Assembly (NCBI GenBank): GCA_049644345.1
Contig: JBARRS010000186.1
Location: 1 to 12,080 of the forward strand
Reading direction: 5' to 3'
Length of the DNA stretch: 12,080 nt
Source of the DNA: JBARRS01 sp049644345
GTDB lineage: Bacteria > Actinomycetota > Thermoleophilia > Gaiellales > Gaiellaceae
In this document: positions 5,172 to 12,080 of the stretch, piece by piece
Position numbering within the stretch: the first letter of the stretch is position 1
How the letters are laid out: each line of letters starts with the position of its first letter
Notes under the pieces: generated by a model
Database searches by the model: none
Seen by the model: the letters and a program-made list of their open reading frames with translations, nothing else
Told to the model about the DNA's origin: nothing
Made by a program: the position numbers and the translations under genes

Positions 5172-6811
5172 TCGCCGGCCGGACCGGGATGCCGCCCGCC
5201 GGCGGACGGGGCGCATGCCGACGGACGCCTGCCCGCCAACACCGCGAACGCGCTGCCGGCGTTGACGTGGAAGCCCAGCTCGACGGCGCCCGGCCAGAGC
5301 GCCGTCAACTGGATCATTCCGTCGCGGCTGCGGGCGAGACAGCCCGCGGAGATGGTCCAGTACGGCGAATAGCTGACCGCGAGGTGGTAGACACCTGGGT
5401 CGGCCAGCCGCAGCGAGACGCGTGTCTGAGTCAGGGCGAGGACCTCTCCCCGCCCATGCCCGGTCAGCAGCGGCACCGGCCGCGGGACGGCATAGACGGT
5501 GACGTGATCGTCCCAGAAGACGATCCGCAGTCCTGAGCGGTTGCCGAGCAGGAGCGCCTTCTCGTCCTGCGAGCTGTAATCGGTGGGCGCATCGGTCAAG
5601 ACGACGTAGCGGACGCCGAGCCGGCGGAGCCATGCGAGGTACGCCTTCGCCCCGAAGTCCCGGTAGAGCACGCTGTTCTGCGAGAAGTCGTTCTGGCGGT
5701 ACCACCCGCGCGCGAGCGGTATCCCGGCCTTCGGCAGGTAGACGGCCGGCCAGTGTCCCGTCGTGTCCACCGCCTCGACCCTGTAGGCGGGCGAGAGGTG
5801 GTGCTCTAGGAAGCGGATCGTCGGCTGCCAGTAGGCCGCGTGGGCTGCGGGGTCAGATTGGCCGGACACGAAGCTGAAGGCGAACGGCGTCGTGTTCCAG
5901 GAGACGGCCAGCGCGAGGACGAGGACGGTGACGGGAATCGGTCGCCAAGACCGCAGCGAGAGCGTGAGCACGGCCAGCGGCACGGCCGCCAGGCGGAGGC
6001 GCGCGATGTTCTCGCCGACCTGGGTGGGGATGAGGTAGAGCGTCAGGCAGGCGGCGAGGTAGACGAGGAAGATCGCAAACAGCGGGCGTGCCCGCTCGAC
6101 GCGCCAGCTGGCGGCGGCGCCCAAGAGGCAGAACGCGCACACGGCGAAGAACTCCTGCGTCGAGAACGGATATCGGCCGCCGCTCGGGAACAGCCGCCAG
6201 AGCACGAGCTCCAGCAACCCCACGACCAGCACGGCTGCGAGCGGGACAAAGAGCTTCGACCTGATGGGGCGACGCGCGATCGCGATCCCCGCGAGCACGA
6301 GCGAGAGCAGCAGGAAGGCGAGTGGGCTCGCCGCGAGCGCCAGCGCCGCGAGCGCGGCGAAACACCAACGCCTCCCGGACTGGATCGCCCACAGCGCGAG
6401 CAGCGCGAAGGCGGCGCCGAGCGCGAAGGGGAACGACGCTGAGAGGACGATTCCCGCCCAGACGATGGCAAACGTCCGGGTCGACCAGCGGGCGGCGCGG
6501 CCCCACTCGCGCGTGACGACGACTGTGAAGGCGAGCGCGGCGACGGCGACGCTCAGGACGGCGAGCGGCCGGATCCCGAAGACGGCCGCGAGCGGGTAGT
6601 AGAGGACGCTGTAGTTGATGAAGCTGTAGCGGCCCGCGTACCAGAAGTTGTTCCAGAGCGTGAAGCCGTGCTGGATGAAGACGGCCCTCTGGTAGGCGTG
6701 CGCCGCAAGGTCTGAGCCCGGCGGCCCGAGCCACGCAAGCAGCGAAGCGGCTCCGGCTGCAGCGCCCGCCGAGGCCACCGCCTCGCGGAAGAGGGAGGAG
6801 GGACGGGTCAA
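5168..6811 (-). CDS. Polytopic membrane protein, GT-C glycosyltransferase-like
   Basis: About 547 residues with many hydrophobic segments in the first 350 residues, then a soluble, probably extracytoplasmic C-terminal part of about 200 residues (HHLSPAYRVEAVDTTGHWPAVYLP...). The N-terminal pattern, a hydrophobic segment followed by GSDLAAHAYQ (D34, H38) and a Tyr/Trp/Asn-rich loop, resembles GT-C-fold enzymes and the 'PTPS-related' or YfhO-like membrane proteins, which use lipid-linked sugars outside the membrane. The substrate is unknown. I prefer the TTG at 6811 because TTGA overlaps the stop of the upstream flippase-like gene by 4 nt, a usual coupling; an ATG at 6853 would add 14 unlikely residues. 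It is the second gene of a two-gene minus-strand operon. Its TAG shares CTAG (5168-5171) with the stop of ftsZ, and no terminator hairpin is seen there. Confidence 0.75.
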   Translation of the reverse strand: MTRPSSLFREAVASAGAAAGAASLLAWLGPPGSDLAAHAYQRAVFIQHGFTLWNNFWYAGRYSFINYSVLYYPLAAVFGIRPLAVLSVAVAALAFTVVVTREWGRAARWSTRTFAIVWAGIVLSASFPFALGAAFALLALWAIQSGRRWCFAALAALALAASPLAFLLLSLVLAGIAIARRPIRSKLFVPLAAVLVVGLLELVLWRLFPSGGRYPFSTQEFFAVCAFCLLGAAASWRVERARPLFAIFLVYLAACLTLYLIPTQVGENIARLRLAAVPLAVLTLSLRSWRPIPVTVLVLALAVSWNTTPFAFSFVSGQSDPAAHAAYWQPTIRFLEHHLSPAYRVEAVDTTGHWPAVYLPKAGIPLARGWYRQNDFSQNSVLYRDFGAKAYLAWLRRLGVRYVVLTDAPTDYSSQDEKALLLGNRSGLRIVFWDDHVTVYAVPRPVPLLTGHGRGEVLALTQTRVSLRLADPGVYHLAVSYSPYWTISAGCLARSRDGMIQLTALWPGAVELGFHVNAGSAFAVLAGRRPSACAPSAGGRHPGPAGD

Positions 6812-7827
6812 ACTAGGTTCGGGACCATAACGGCAGCCGCCGACACTGCGCATGCCCCCGCGGTGCCGACGAGCGCCCAACGCCGCACCGCGCCGGGCAC
6901 GGGGGCGAGCAGGAATGCCGAGAGCCCGCCGAAGCAGACGCTGATCACGGTCTCGAGCGCGTGGAAGCCGATCCCGACGGTGAGTGCGTCCGTGAGCGCG
7001 ATCCCACGCGCCTGGAGGGCGACGACAATGGCCCCCGAGGCGACGCCCCAGTTCCCGGGCGTCAGTGGGAAGAGTCCCGCGACGTCGAGTGCTGCGACGA
7101 TGAGCAACGCGGCGAGTACCGGGTGCGGCACCCCGTAGGCGGCCGTGACCGCCGCGGCCGCGGCGAGACGGCCGGCGGTGGCGGCGAAGATCCAGCCGGC
7201 GACCGCGAGCGCCGTGCGCGGTTGGCTGCCGAAGAGCCGGAAGGCGTCCAGCAGGTGCGCGATCCTCGAGCCCAGACGCCGCTTTCGGGCCAGTACGGAC
7301 AGGACGACGGCAATCCCCGCCGCGGCGACGAGGACCCCAAGCGGCCACCATGAGGCCCCGGTCGTGGCGGCGCCCGCAATCACCATCGCGCCCAGGGCGA
7401 GCGCCCGAGCCGCGCCGATCGCGGCGAAGACGCCGCCCGTCGTCCAGACACGGCCCCCGCGCTCGAGCGTCTGGGAGAAGAGCGCGATCCGGACTGCGTC
7501 TCCGAGCCGCGCGGGCGCAAAGGAGTTGACGAGGGAGCCGACTCCGTACCGCGCGGCCGAATCGACCGGACCTGTCTCGGCACCGAGCCGGACGAGGGCC
7601 GCGCGCCAGGCGAGGCCCGTGCAGGCGAGCGAGGCGACGAAGGCCGCGCCTGCTGACCAGAGCCAAACCGGGTCAGCCTCGCCGACTTCCCCGAGCGCCT
7701 TGGTCAGCTTCGGCCCGAGCAGCTGGGGCGTGGCCGCAACGGCCGCGACGAGGACGAGGAGCACGACCGCTGCCACGACGGCCCGATGGTCCCGTCGAAC
7801 GAACCCTCTCAGCTCGGAGAACGTCAC
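6808..7827 (-). CDS. LPG-synthase-TM / UPF0104-type flippase-like membrane protein
   Basis: 339 residues with about eight hydrophobic segments, matching the family once described as the membrane part of lysylphosphatidylglycerol synthase (TIGR00374/UPF0104, AglD-like). Typical marks are APARLGDAVR (about 104-113), where the family usually has PARxGExxR, and LTPGNWGVASGAIV (about 255-268), close to the usual PGGLGVxEGA motif. There is no soluble aminoacyltransferase domain, so it does not make lysyl-lipid itself. Members often sit beside glycosyltransferases and are thought to move or present lipid-linked intermediates. It starts at a GTG with no clear Shine-Dalgarno, and the downstream GT-C-like gene overlaps its stop. 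The 67-bp gap to the divergent gene at 7895 must hold the promoter, but I see no good -10 on this strand. Confidence 0.85.
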   Translation of the reverse strand: MTFSELRGFVRRDHRAVVAAVVLLVLVAAVAATPQLLGPKLTKALGEVGEADPVWLWSAGAAFVASLACTGLAWRAALVRLGAETGPVDSAARYGVGSLVNSFAPARLGDAVRIALFSQTLERGGRVWTTGGVFAAIGAARALALGAMVIAGAATTGASWWPLGVLVAAAGIAVVLSVLARKRRLGSRIAHLLDAFRLFGSQPRTALAVAGWIFAATAGRLAAAAAVTAAYGVPHPVLAALLIVAALDVAGLFPLTPGNWGVASGAIVVALQARGIALTDALTVGIGFHALETVISVCFGGLSAFLLAPVPGAVRRWALVGTAGACAVSAAAVMVPNLV

Positions 7828-7880
7828 CTACTCAGTGAAACGGAAAAAACCGATTTTGGTGTGCGCGTTTCGACGCTCGT

Positions 7881-7886
7881 TACGCT
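7881..7886 (+). promoter_or_regulatory. Candidate -10 (TACGCT) for the ggt gene run
   Basis: TACGCT ends 8 nt before the ATG at 7895, with no Shine-Dalgarno between. A TTGGTG at 7856-7861 could be a -35, although the 19-nt spacer is long. The divergent intergenic region 7828-7894 is distinctly AT-richer, with an A6 run at 7845-7850 and a T4 run at 7854-7857. Confidence 0.4.
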
Positions 7887-7894
7887 TTGTTGCA

Positions 7895-9460
7895 ATGCGA
7901 GGCGCGATCGCGGCAGGCCACCCGCTGACGGCGGAGGCTGGAGCGCGGGTGCTCGCGGAGGGTGGGAACGCCGTCGATGCCTGCATCGCCGCCGGCTTCA
8001 CCTCCTGGGTCGCAGAGAGCCCGCTCACCGGCCCCGGTGCCGGCGGATTCATGCTCGTCCACCGCGCCCGTGACGGCGCCAACCGGTTGCTCGACTTCTT
8101 CGTCGCCGAACCAGGCCTCGGACGCTCCCGCCGCCCAAGTGCGGAGATGGAGGAGGTGGACGTCGAGTTCAGTGTCGAGTCGTCGCAGGTCTTCCACATC
8201 GGTGCCGCGTCCTGCGCCGTGCCGGGCGCTGTCGCGGGCCTCGAGGCGGCGCACCGCTCCTTCGGCTCGCTGCCGTGGCGGACGCTGCTCGAGCCGGCGA
8301 TCGAGCACGCGCGAGCCGGGATCGAGCTGACCCCGGTGCAGGCGTACCTGCACGCGATCCTCGACATGATCCTCCGGCACAAGCCGGAGGGGCGGAAGGT
8401 CTACGGCCGCGGCGGCTCGAGGCTCGTCGCCGGCGACCCACTCGTAATGGGCGACCTCGCGATGACGCTCGAGCAGATTGCCGACGGCGGAGCCCGCGCC
8501 TTCTACCGCGGCGAGCTCGGCCGGGCGATCGCCCGGCACGTGCAGGAGGAGGGAGGACGGATCACCCGCGCCGACCTCTCCGAGTACCGGGTGATCCGGC
8601 GCCGGCCGGTGCGCGTGTCGGTCCTCGGGCACGAGTTCCTCTCGAACCCGCCGCCGTCCTCCGGCGGGATCCTGATCGGCTACGGGCTCCTGCTGCTCGA
8701 TCGGCTCGGGCTCGGCGGCGGGCCCGGCACGGCCGAGGCTGACGCGCGACTCGTCGAGGTGATGAGGGAGCAGACGCGGGTGCGGGACAGCAGCTTCACG
8801 GGTGATCTCCACCGCGGCGGGCTCGCTCGCCGGCTCTTCGCGGACGAGCGCGTCCAGGACGCGATCGAGCGGATCCAGCGTCGCGAGCGCGGCCGGGCCG
8901 ACGAGACGGCCCTCGTCGGCACGACGCACATCTCCGTCGTCGACGAGCGCGGCAACGCCGCCTCGATGACCGCGTCGAGCGGCTCGGGATCGGGCGTGAT
9001 CGCCCCTGGGACCGGCGTCCACCTGAACAACATGCTCGGCGAGTACGACCTCAACCCACGAGGCCGCCGTTCCGTCCCCGGCAGGCGGCTCACGAGCATG
9101 ATGGCGCCCTCGCTCGTCCTCCGCGGCAACCGTCCACGGCTCGTCGTCGGGAGCGCCGGCTCGGTGCGCCTGCGCGGAGCGATCCTCCAGATCGTCGTCA
9201 ACGTCGTCGGCCACGGGCTTCCCGTCGACGAGGCGATCACCCGCGCGCGCGTCCATCTCGAAGAGCCCCATGTCCACTGCGAAGGGGGCCACGATGCAGC
9301 CGAGCTCGACCGTCTGGCGGCGCTGGGCTACGACCTCGTGCGCTGGCGTCGGCGAAACCTCTACTTCGGCGGCGCCTCAGGCGTCGAGTTCCAGGACGAC
9401 GGATCCCTCGCCGCCGCCGGCGACCCCCGGCGCGGCGGCTACGGCTTAGTGGTCGAATGA
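7895..9460 (+). CDS. ggt: Gamma-glutamyltransferase-like Ntn-hydrolase
   Basis: 521 residues covering both subunits of a GGT-family N-terminal nucleophile hydrolase. The nucleophile and self-cleavage site is T343 in GTTHISVVDERGN, the PPPSSGG loop is present (NPPPSSGGI), and the C-terminus GDPRRGG is typical. There is no signal peptide: the ATG at 7895 leads straight into MRGAIAAGHPLT, the first strand of the fold, so the enzyme should be cytoplasmic, unlike the secreted E. coli form. Two substrate-site positions differ from classical GGT. The DFREMAP arginine that holds the glutamyl carboxylate (R114 in E. coli) is F69 (LDFFVAEPG), and the oxyanion GSPGG becomes GSAGS (419-423). The enzyme probably cleaves a related amide or gamma-glutamyl compound rather than glutathione. 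It starts a five-gene run and overlaps the GNAT gene as ATGA. Confidence 0.88.
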   Translation: MRGAIAAGHPLTAEAGARVLAEGGNAVDACIAAGFTSWVAESPLTGPGAGGFMLVHRARDGANRLLDFFVAEPGLGRSRRPSAEMEEVDVEFSVESSQVFHIGAASCAVPGAVAGLEAAHRSFGSLPWRTLLEPAIEHARAGIELTPVQAYLHAILDMILRHKPEGRKVYGRGGSRLVAGDPLVMGDLAMTLEQIADGGARAFYRGELGRAIARHVQEEGGRITRADLSEYRVIRRRPVRVSVLGHEFLSNPPPSSGGILIGYGLLLLDRLGLGGGPGTAEADARLVEVMREQTRVRDSSFTGDLHRGGLARRLFADERVQDAIERIQRRERGRADETALVGTTHISVVDERGNAASMTASSGSGSGVIAPGTGVHLNNMLGEYDLNPRGRRSVPGRRLTSMMAPSLVLRGNRPRLVVGSAGSVRLRGAILQIVVNVVGHGLPVDEAITRARVHLEEPHVHCEGGHDAAELDRLAALGYDLVRWRRRNLYFGGASGVEFQDDGSLAAAGDPRRGGYGLVVE

Positions 9461-9966
9461 GCGGTTCTGTCCTGGTACGCCGAGCCGCGCCCGGCGACGC
9501 GGCGGCGCTCGTCGAGCTCGGCCGCGCCGTCGGGGTCGAGCCGGAAGGTTGGCTGCTGACCGCGACCACCTGGCGCAGCGTCGCCGACGAGCGGCGCTAC
9601 CTGCGCGCCGTGCGCCGGTCTCCACACGCAGCCGTCTTCGTCGCCGAGGCCCCAGAGGGGATCGTCGCGCGCCTCTCGATTGCCCGCGACTCGCACCCGG
9701 CGAGCACGCACGTCGCCGATCTCGGCTTGATGGTGGCGGCCGGCCACCGTCGGCGCGGGATCGGCCGGGCCCTCCTCGACGAGGCGGTTGCCTGGGCACG
9801 CGAGGCGGGCGTCCGGAAGCTCGAGCTGCACGTGTTCCCACACAATGAGCCGGCGATCGCGCTCTACGAGCAGTTCGGCTTCGTCCGCGAGGGATTTCGC
9901 CGCCGTCATTACCGGCGCGGCACCGAGTACGTCGATGCGATCCTGATGGCCTATGACGTGGAGTAG
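9457..9966 (+). CDS. GNAT-family N-acetyltransferase
   Basis: 169 residues, a single GNAT domain. The acetyl-CoA pyrophosphate loop is R98-RRGIGRALL (R-x-x-G-x-G, with G101 and G103), preceded by the beta-4 strand ADLGLMV. The second half has N130-EPAIALYEQFGFVREG, the usual asparagine, tyrosine and 'LYExxGF' helix. The sequence most resembles L-amino-acid or RimI/YncA-like N-acyltransferases, but the acceptor cannot be deduced. The ATG overlaps the stop of the upstream GGT-like gene by 4 nt, so the two are coupled; acetylation of an amine released or processed by the GGT-like enzyme is possible but unproven. It is cytoplasmic. Confidence 0.88.
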   Translation: MSGSVLVRRAAPGDAAALVELGRAVGVEPEGWLLTATTWRSVADERRYLRAVRRSPHAAVFVAEAPEGIVARLSIARDSHPASTHVADLGLMVAAGHRRRGIGRALLDEAVAWAREAGVRKLELHVFPHNEPAIALYEQFGFVREGFRRRHYRRGTEYVDAILMAYDVE

Positions 9967-9969
9967 CGC

Positions 9970-9983
9970 ATCCGGAATCCGGA
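9970..9983 (+). repeat. Tandem ATCCGGA repeat before the DedA gene
   Basis: ATCCGGA occurs twice in direct tandem (9970-9976 and 9977-9983). Because TCCGGA is self-complementary, the site is also an inverted repeat, TCCGGA-A-TCCGGA. It fills half of the 24-bp gap between the GNAT stop and the DedA GTG, and could be a small operator or chance. Confidence 0.35.
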
Positions 9984-9990
9984 CCGGGCC

Positions 9991-10581
9991 GTGACGCACC
10001 TGATCCACGCCTACGGGCTCTACTTCCTCTTCCTCGTAATCGGGCTCGAGTCGGCCGGGGTCTGGCTTCCGGGCGAGACGGCGCTGATCACGGCGAGCGT
10101 CCTCGCTTCGCAGGGGGACCTCAACATCATCGCCGTGATTCCCGTGGCGGCCGCGGCGGCGATCGTCGGCGACAACGTCGGCTACTGGATCGGACGCACA
10201 GGCGGACGCCGCCTGCTCGACCGGTGGAAGCGGCTCTCGCCCGTGACCGAGCGCTTCCTTCCCTGGGCGGACGCCTTCTTCGATCGTCACGGCGGCAAGA
10301 CGGTCTTCTTTGCGCGCTTCATCGCGGGTTTGCGCGTGACCGGGGCGTGGATGGCGGGGATCAGCCACATGCCGTGGTGGCGCTTCCTTGCCTGGAACGC
10401 CGCCGGCGGGATCTGCTGGGCGACCCTCGTCGGCCTCCTCTCCTACTACGCCGGCCGCGCCGCGGCCGAGGCGTTCGGCCGTTACGGCTTGATCGGCGTT
10501 GGCGGGGTAATCGGGCTGGCCGTCTTCGTCTTCGTGGGCTTCCACGTGTTCAAGCGCTGGGTGCTTCGAACAGAGACGTAA
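9991..10581 (+). CDS. DedA/VTT-family membrane protein
   Basis: 196 residues, typical for DedA proteins, with about five hydrophobic segments including two half-membrane hairpins. Family marks: the acidic residue and PGE of the first re-entrant loop (E20 and P27-G28-E29 in GLESAGVWLPGETAL), D61 in IVGDNVGYWIGR, and the second loop FFARFIAGLRVTGAWMAG (106-123) with R109 and R115. Some DedA-family proteins carry undecaprenyl phosphate back across the membrane, supplying cell-wall and glycan synthesis; others affect membrane potential or phospholipid movement. Which applies here is not visible. GTG start; no strong ribosome-binding site. The next gene follows after 3 nt, so the DedA and phosphatase genes are almost certainly co-transcribed. 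Confidence 0.9.
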   Translation: MTHLIHAYGLYFLFLVIGLESAGVWLPGETALITASVLASQGDLNIIAVIPVAAAAAIVGDNVGYWIGRTGGRRLLDRWKRLSPVTERFLPWADAFFDRHGGKTVFFARFIAGLRVTGAWMAGISHMPWWRFLAWNAAGGICWATLVGLLSYYAGRAAAEAFGRYGLIGVGGVIGLAVFVFVGFHVFKRWVLRTET

Positions 10582-10584
10582 CGA

Positions 10585-11433
10585 ATGCCGATCGCGGCCC
10601 TCGTGACCGCCGCCGCGGCACTGATCTTCCCCGCGGCCCCTTCGGCCCCGGCCGTGCCGCGCTTCCAGCACGTCGTCCTGATCGTGTTCGAGAACAAAGA
10701 GCGGGACCAGGTGCTCGGCAGCGGCGATGCGCCGACGTTCGACGCGCTCGCCAGACGCTACGGAGTGGCCACCCGTTATGCGGCCGTCGCCCACCCGAGC
10801 CTGCCCAACTACCTCGCGCTCGTCTCCGGCTCGACGCATGGGATAACGAGCGACTGCACCGACTGCTCCGTGGGCGGTCGCAGCCTCGCCGACACGCTCG
10901 AGGCGGCCGGGAAGACGTGGAAGACCTACGCGGAAGGCCTGCCGCGCCCCGGGTTCACCGGCGCGTCCTCAGGCCTCTACGCGAAGAAGCACGACCCGTT
11001 CCTCTACTTCCGCCGCAACCAGACGCAGTCGCGTCTCGCAAGGATCGTCCCGCTCGGCCGCTTCGGCGCAGACCTCGCTGCCCGGAGGCTCCCGAGCTTC
11101 TCGCTGGTCGTGCCGAATCTCTGCCACGACATGCACGACTGCTCGGTCCGGACAGGCGACCGGTGGCTCGCGTCGTTCCTCCGCCCGCTGCTCGACAGTG
11201 CGGCCATGCGCCGCGGGGTCGTCTTCGTCGTCTTCGACGAGGGCAGCTCCGACGTCGGCGGCGGCGGGCGCGTCGTGGCGCTCGCGCTCGGCCCGCTCGT
11301 CCGTCCACACTCGCGCTTCACTGGTGCGACGAACCATTACGGCCTGTTGCGGACGGTCGAAGGAGGGCTCGGCCTTCCGCTTCTGAGCCGGTCCGCCATG
11401 CAACCTCCGATTACGGGCATCTGGCGCCACTGA
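10585..11433 (+). CDS. Secreted acid phosphatase / phosphoesterase (SapM-like)
   Basis: 282 residues with a Sec-type signal peptide (residues 1-23: short N-region, AALVTAAAALIF core, likely cut after APA). The mature part follows the bacterial phosphoesterase/acid phosphatase family that includes Mycobacterium tuberculosis SapM and is often labelled phosphatidylinositol-3-phosphatase. Motifs: HVVLIVFENKERDQVLG (metal-binding E36-N37), AHPSLPNYLALVSGSTHGIT (69-87) with H70, the cysteine pair C91/C94, PNLCHDMHDCSVRTGDRW (177-194) and FDEG (217-220), followed by H251. All expected metal or active-site residues appear to be kept. In a free-living bacterium it probably releases phosphate from extracellular or lipid phosphoesters. 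Translation likely re-initiates from the DedA stop 3 nt upstream. Confidence 0.88.
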   Translation: MPIAALVTAAAALIFPAAPSAPAVPRFQHVVLIVFENKERDQVLGSGDAPTFDALARRYGVATRYAAVAHPSLPNYLALVSGSTHGITSDCTDCSVGGRSLADTLEAAGKTWKTYAEGLPRPGFTGASSGLYAKKHDPFLYFRRNQTQSRLARIVPLGRFGADLAARRLPSFSLVVPNLCHDMHDCSVRTGDRWLASFLRPLLDSAAMRRGVVFVVFDEGSSDVGGGGRVVALALGPLVRPHSRFTGATNHYGLLRTVEGGLGLPLLSRSAMQPPITGIWRH

Positions 11434-11473
11434 AAGAGAGGGAACCGGCGGCGGAGGCCGAAACCTTTCGTTC

Positions 11474-12040
11474 GTGACGATGCTGGCGACGCTCTCGCAG
11501 GCGATCGACGCCTGCGACCCGTACACGGACGGTCACTCCGCACGCGTCACCGCGGTGGCGGAGTCGATCGCGGCTCGGCTTGGATGGAGCGAGGAGCGGC
11601 TGTTCGCGCTCCGTATCGGCGGCAGACTCCACGACGTCGGCAAGCTGGCCGTCGCGGCCGAGGTGCTCCGCAAGCCGGGTCGGCTGACAGAGGCGGAGTT
11701 CGAGCAGATCCGTGAGCATCCTCGCGCCGGCGCGAGGATCATCGACCGGCTCGGCTGCTTCCGCGCGGCCCTGCCGTACGTCCTCTACCACCACGAGCGG
11801 TGGGACGGCGAGGGCTATCCGACGGGCAAGGCGGGCGAGGAGATCCCGGTCGAGGCGCGAGTGCTCGCCGTCGCCGACGCATTCGACGCGATGACCTCGG
11901 CGCGTTCCTACCGCGCACCGCTGACCGTGGCGCAGGCGCTCGCCGAGATCGACCGCTGCTCGGGCACCCAGTTCGACCCCGGGATCGCCGGGCTCTTTCT
12001 CGAGCTCTGGGAGAACGGGGCAGTCGCGGCGGCCGGTTAA
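11474..12040 (+). CDS. Stand-alone HD-GYP domain protein, predicted c-di-GMP phosphodiesterase
   Basis: 188 residues consisting only of an HD-GYP domain. All signature residues are present: DGHSARV (H21), the HD pair in GRLHDVGKL (H53-D54), EHPRAG (H77), HHERWDGEGYP (H106-H107-E108 to G114-Y115-P116) and the later ADAFDAMTSARSYR block. HD-GYP enzymes open and fully degrade cyclic di-GMP at a two- or three-iron centre; some are inactive receptors, but nothing here looks broken. No receiver, GAF or membrane sensor domain is attached, so regulation must come from expression or partners. The start is GTG 11474; ATG 11480, two codons on, is equally possible. It follows the phosphatase after 40 nt with the same direction. 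No terminator is visible in the last 40 bases. Confidence 0.9.
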   Translation: MTMLATLSQAIDACDPYTDGHSARVTAVAESIAARLGWSEERLFALRIGGRLHDVGKLAVAAEVLRKPGRLTEAEFEQIREHPRAGARIIDRLGCFRAALPYVLYHHERWDGEGYPTGKAGEEIPVEARVLAVADAFDAMTSARSYRAPLTVAQALAEIDRCSGTQFDPGIAGLFLELWENGAVAAAG

Positions 12041-12080
12041 AGCGCCGCCCATACTTCGAGCGTCGAGCGGACGCGGCGGA

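Noticed and set aside
3816..5705. A 629-codon open frame on the minus strand opposite the FtsZ gene
   Set aside because: It is antisense to a clear FtsZ, is dominated by Arg/Ala/Gly/Pro with no domain, and long antisense frames are expected at this GC content.
6854..7666. An upstream extension of the GT-C-like gene to 832 residues
   Set aside because: The added part overlaps most of the flippase-like gene in another frame and reads as Arg/Gly-rich noise; membrane-protein composition starts only near 6811.
7145..7894. An upstream in-frame extension of the GGT-like gene by 250 codons
   Set aside because: It lies antisense to the flippase-like gene, is Ala/Arg/Ser/Pro-rich without structure, and the GGT fold begins exactly at the ATG at 7895.
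11432..11470. A hairpin (CGAAA/TTTCG) between the phosphatase and HD-GYP genes
   Set aside because: A 5-bp stem with a 2-nt loop is not stable, and the genes are likely co-transcribed.
1..12080. tRNA or rRNA genes, CRISPR arrays, insertion sequences, phage genes
   Set aside because: No repeat-spacer pattern, transposase or integrase motif, tRNA-like cloverleaf or rRNA sequence was recognised on reading both strands.

Overview
The window is very GC-rich and gene-dense. Start codons are mixed (ATG, GTG, TTG), many genes overlap by 4 nt, and several starts lack a Shine-Dalgarno sequence but have a TANNNT -10-like hexamer 5 to 8 nt upstream, as in leaderless transcripts. With a Soj-type ParA, an FtsZ ending in an actinobacterial-style PSFLR peptide and no mobile elements, this points to a chromosomal segment of a high-GC actinobacterium. 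A deep lineage such as Thermoleophilia/Gaiellales is my guess from gene style, not something the window proves.

Layout, left to right. (i) 3-977 (+): unrecognised protein, probably entering from upstream of the window. It converges on 1006-1737 (-), a single-pass membrane protein with a four-cysteine outer domain; a perfect 11-bp hairpin (982-1006) lies at their junction. (ii) 1800-2945 (+): a 72-aa helical protein, then a two-cupin protein. (iii) 2946-3076: a 131-bp gap holding a candidate promoter and an RNA leader that can fold as a three-way junction. (iv) 3077-5171 (+): a translationally coupled pair, a ParA/Soj-type ATPase and an FtsZ with a roughly 115-residue disordered N-terminal extension, a very short C-terminal linker and a retained C-terminal peptide. 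No parB is present. (v) 5168-7827 (-): an LPG-synthase-TM-type flippase-like protein followed by a polytopic GT-C-like membrane protein, convergent with ftsZ and sharing a CTAG stop with it. (vi) 7895-12040 (+): a tightly packed run of a gamma-glutamyltransferase-like Ntn-hydrolase, a GNAT acetyltransferase, a DedA membrane protein, a secreted SapM-like acid phosphatase and a stand-alone HD-GYP protein.

The common theme is cell division and envelope: a filament-forming GTPase with a positioning-type ATPase, glycan or lipid assembly at the membrane, possible C55-phosphate recycling (DedA) and c-di-GMP turnover (HD-GYP). The most promising candidate for something undescribed is the parA-ftsZ pair: a ParA ATPase coupled by overlap to a rearranged FtsZ, behind a leader whose alternative folds could expose or mask the parA ribosome-binding site. 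I see no tRNA, rRNA, CRISPR array, insertion sequence or phage gene. The longest unexplained gap is the leader at 2946-3076; the last 40 bases (12041-12080) show nothing I can support.
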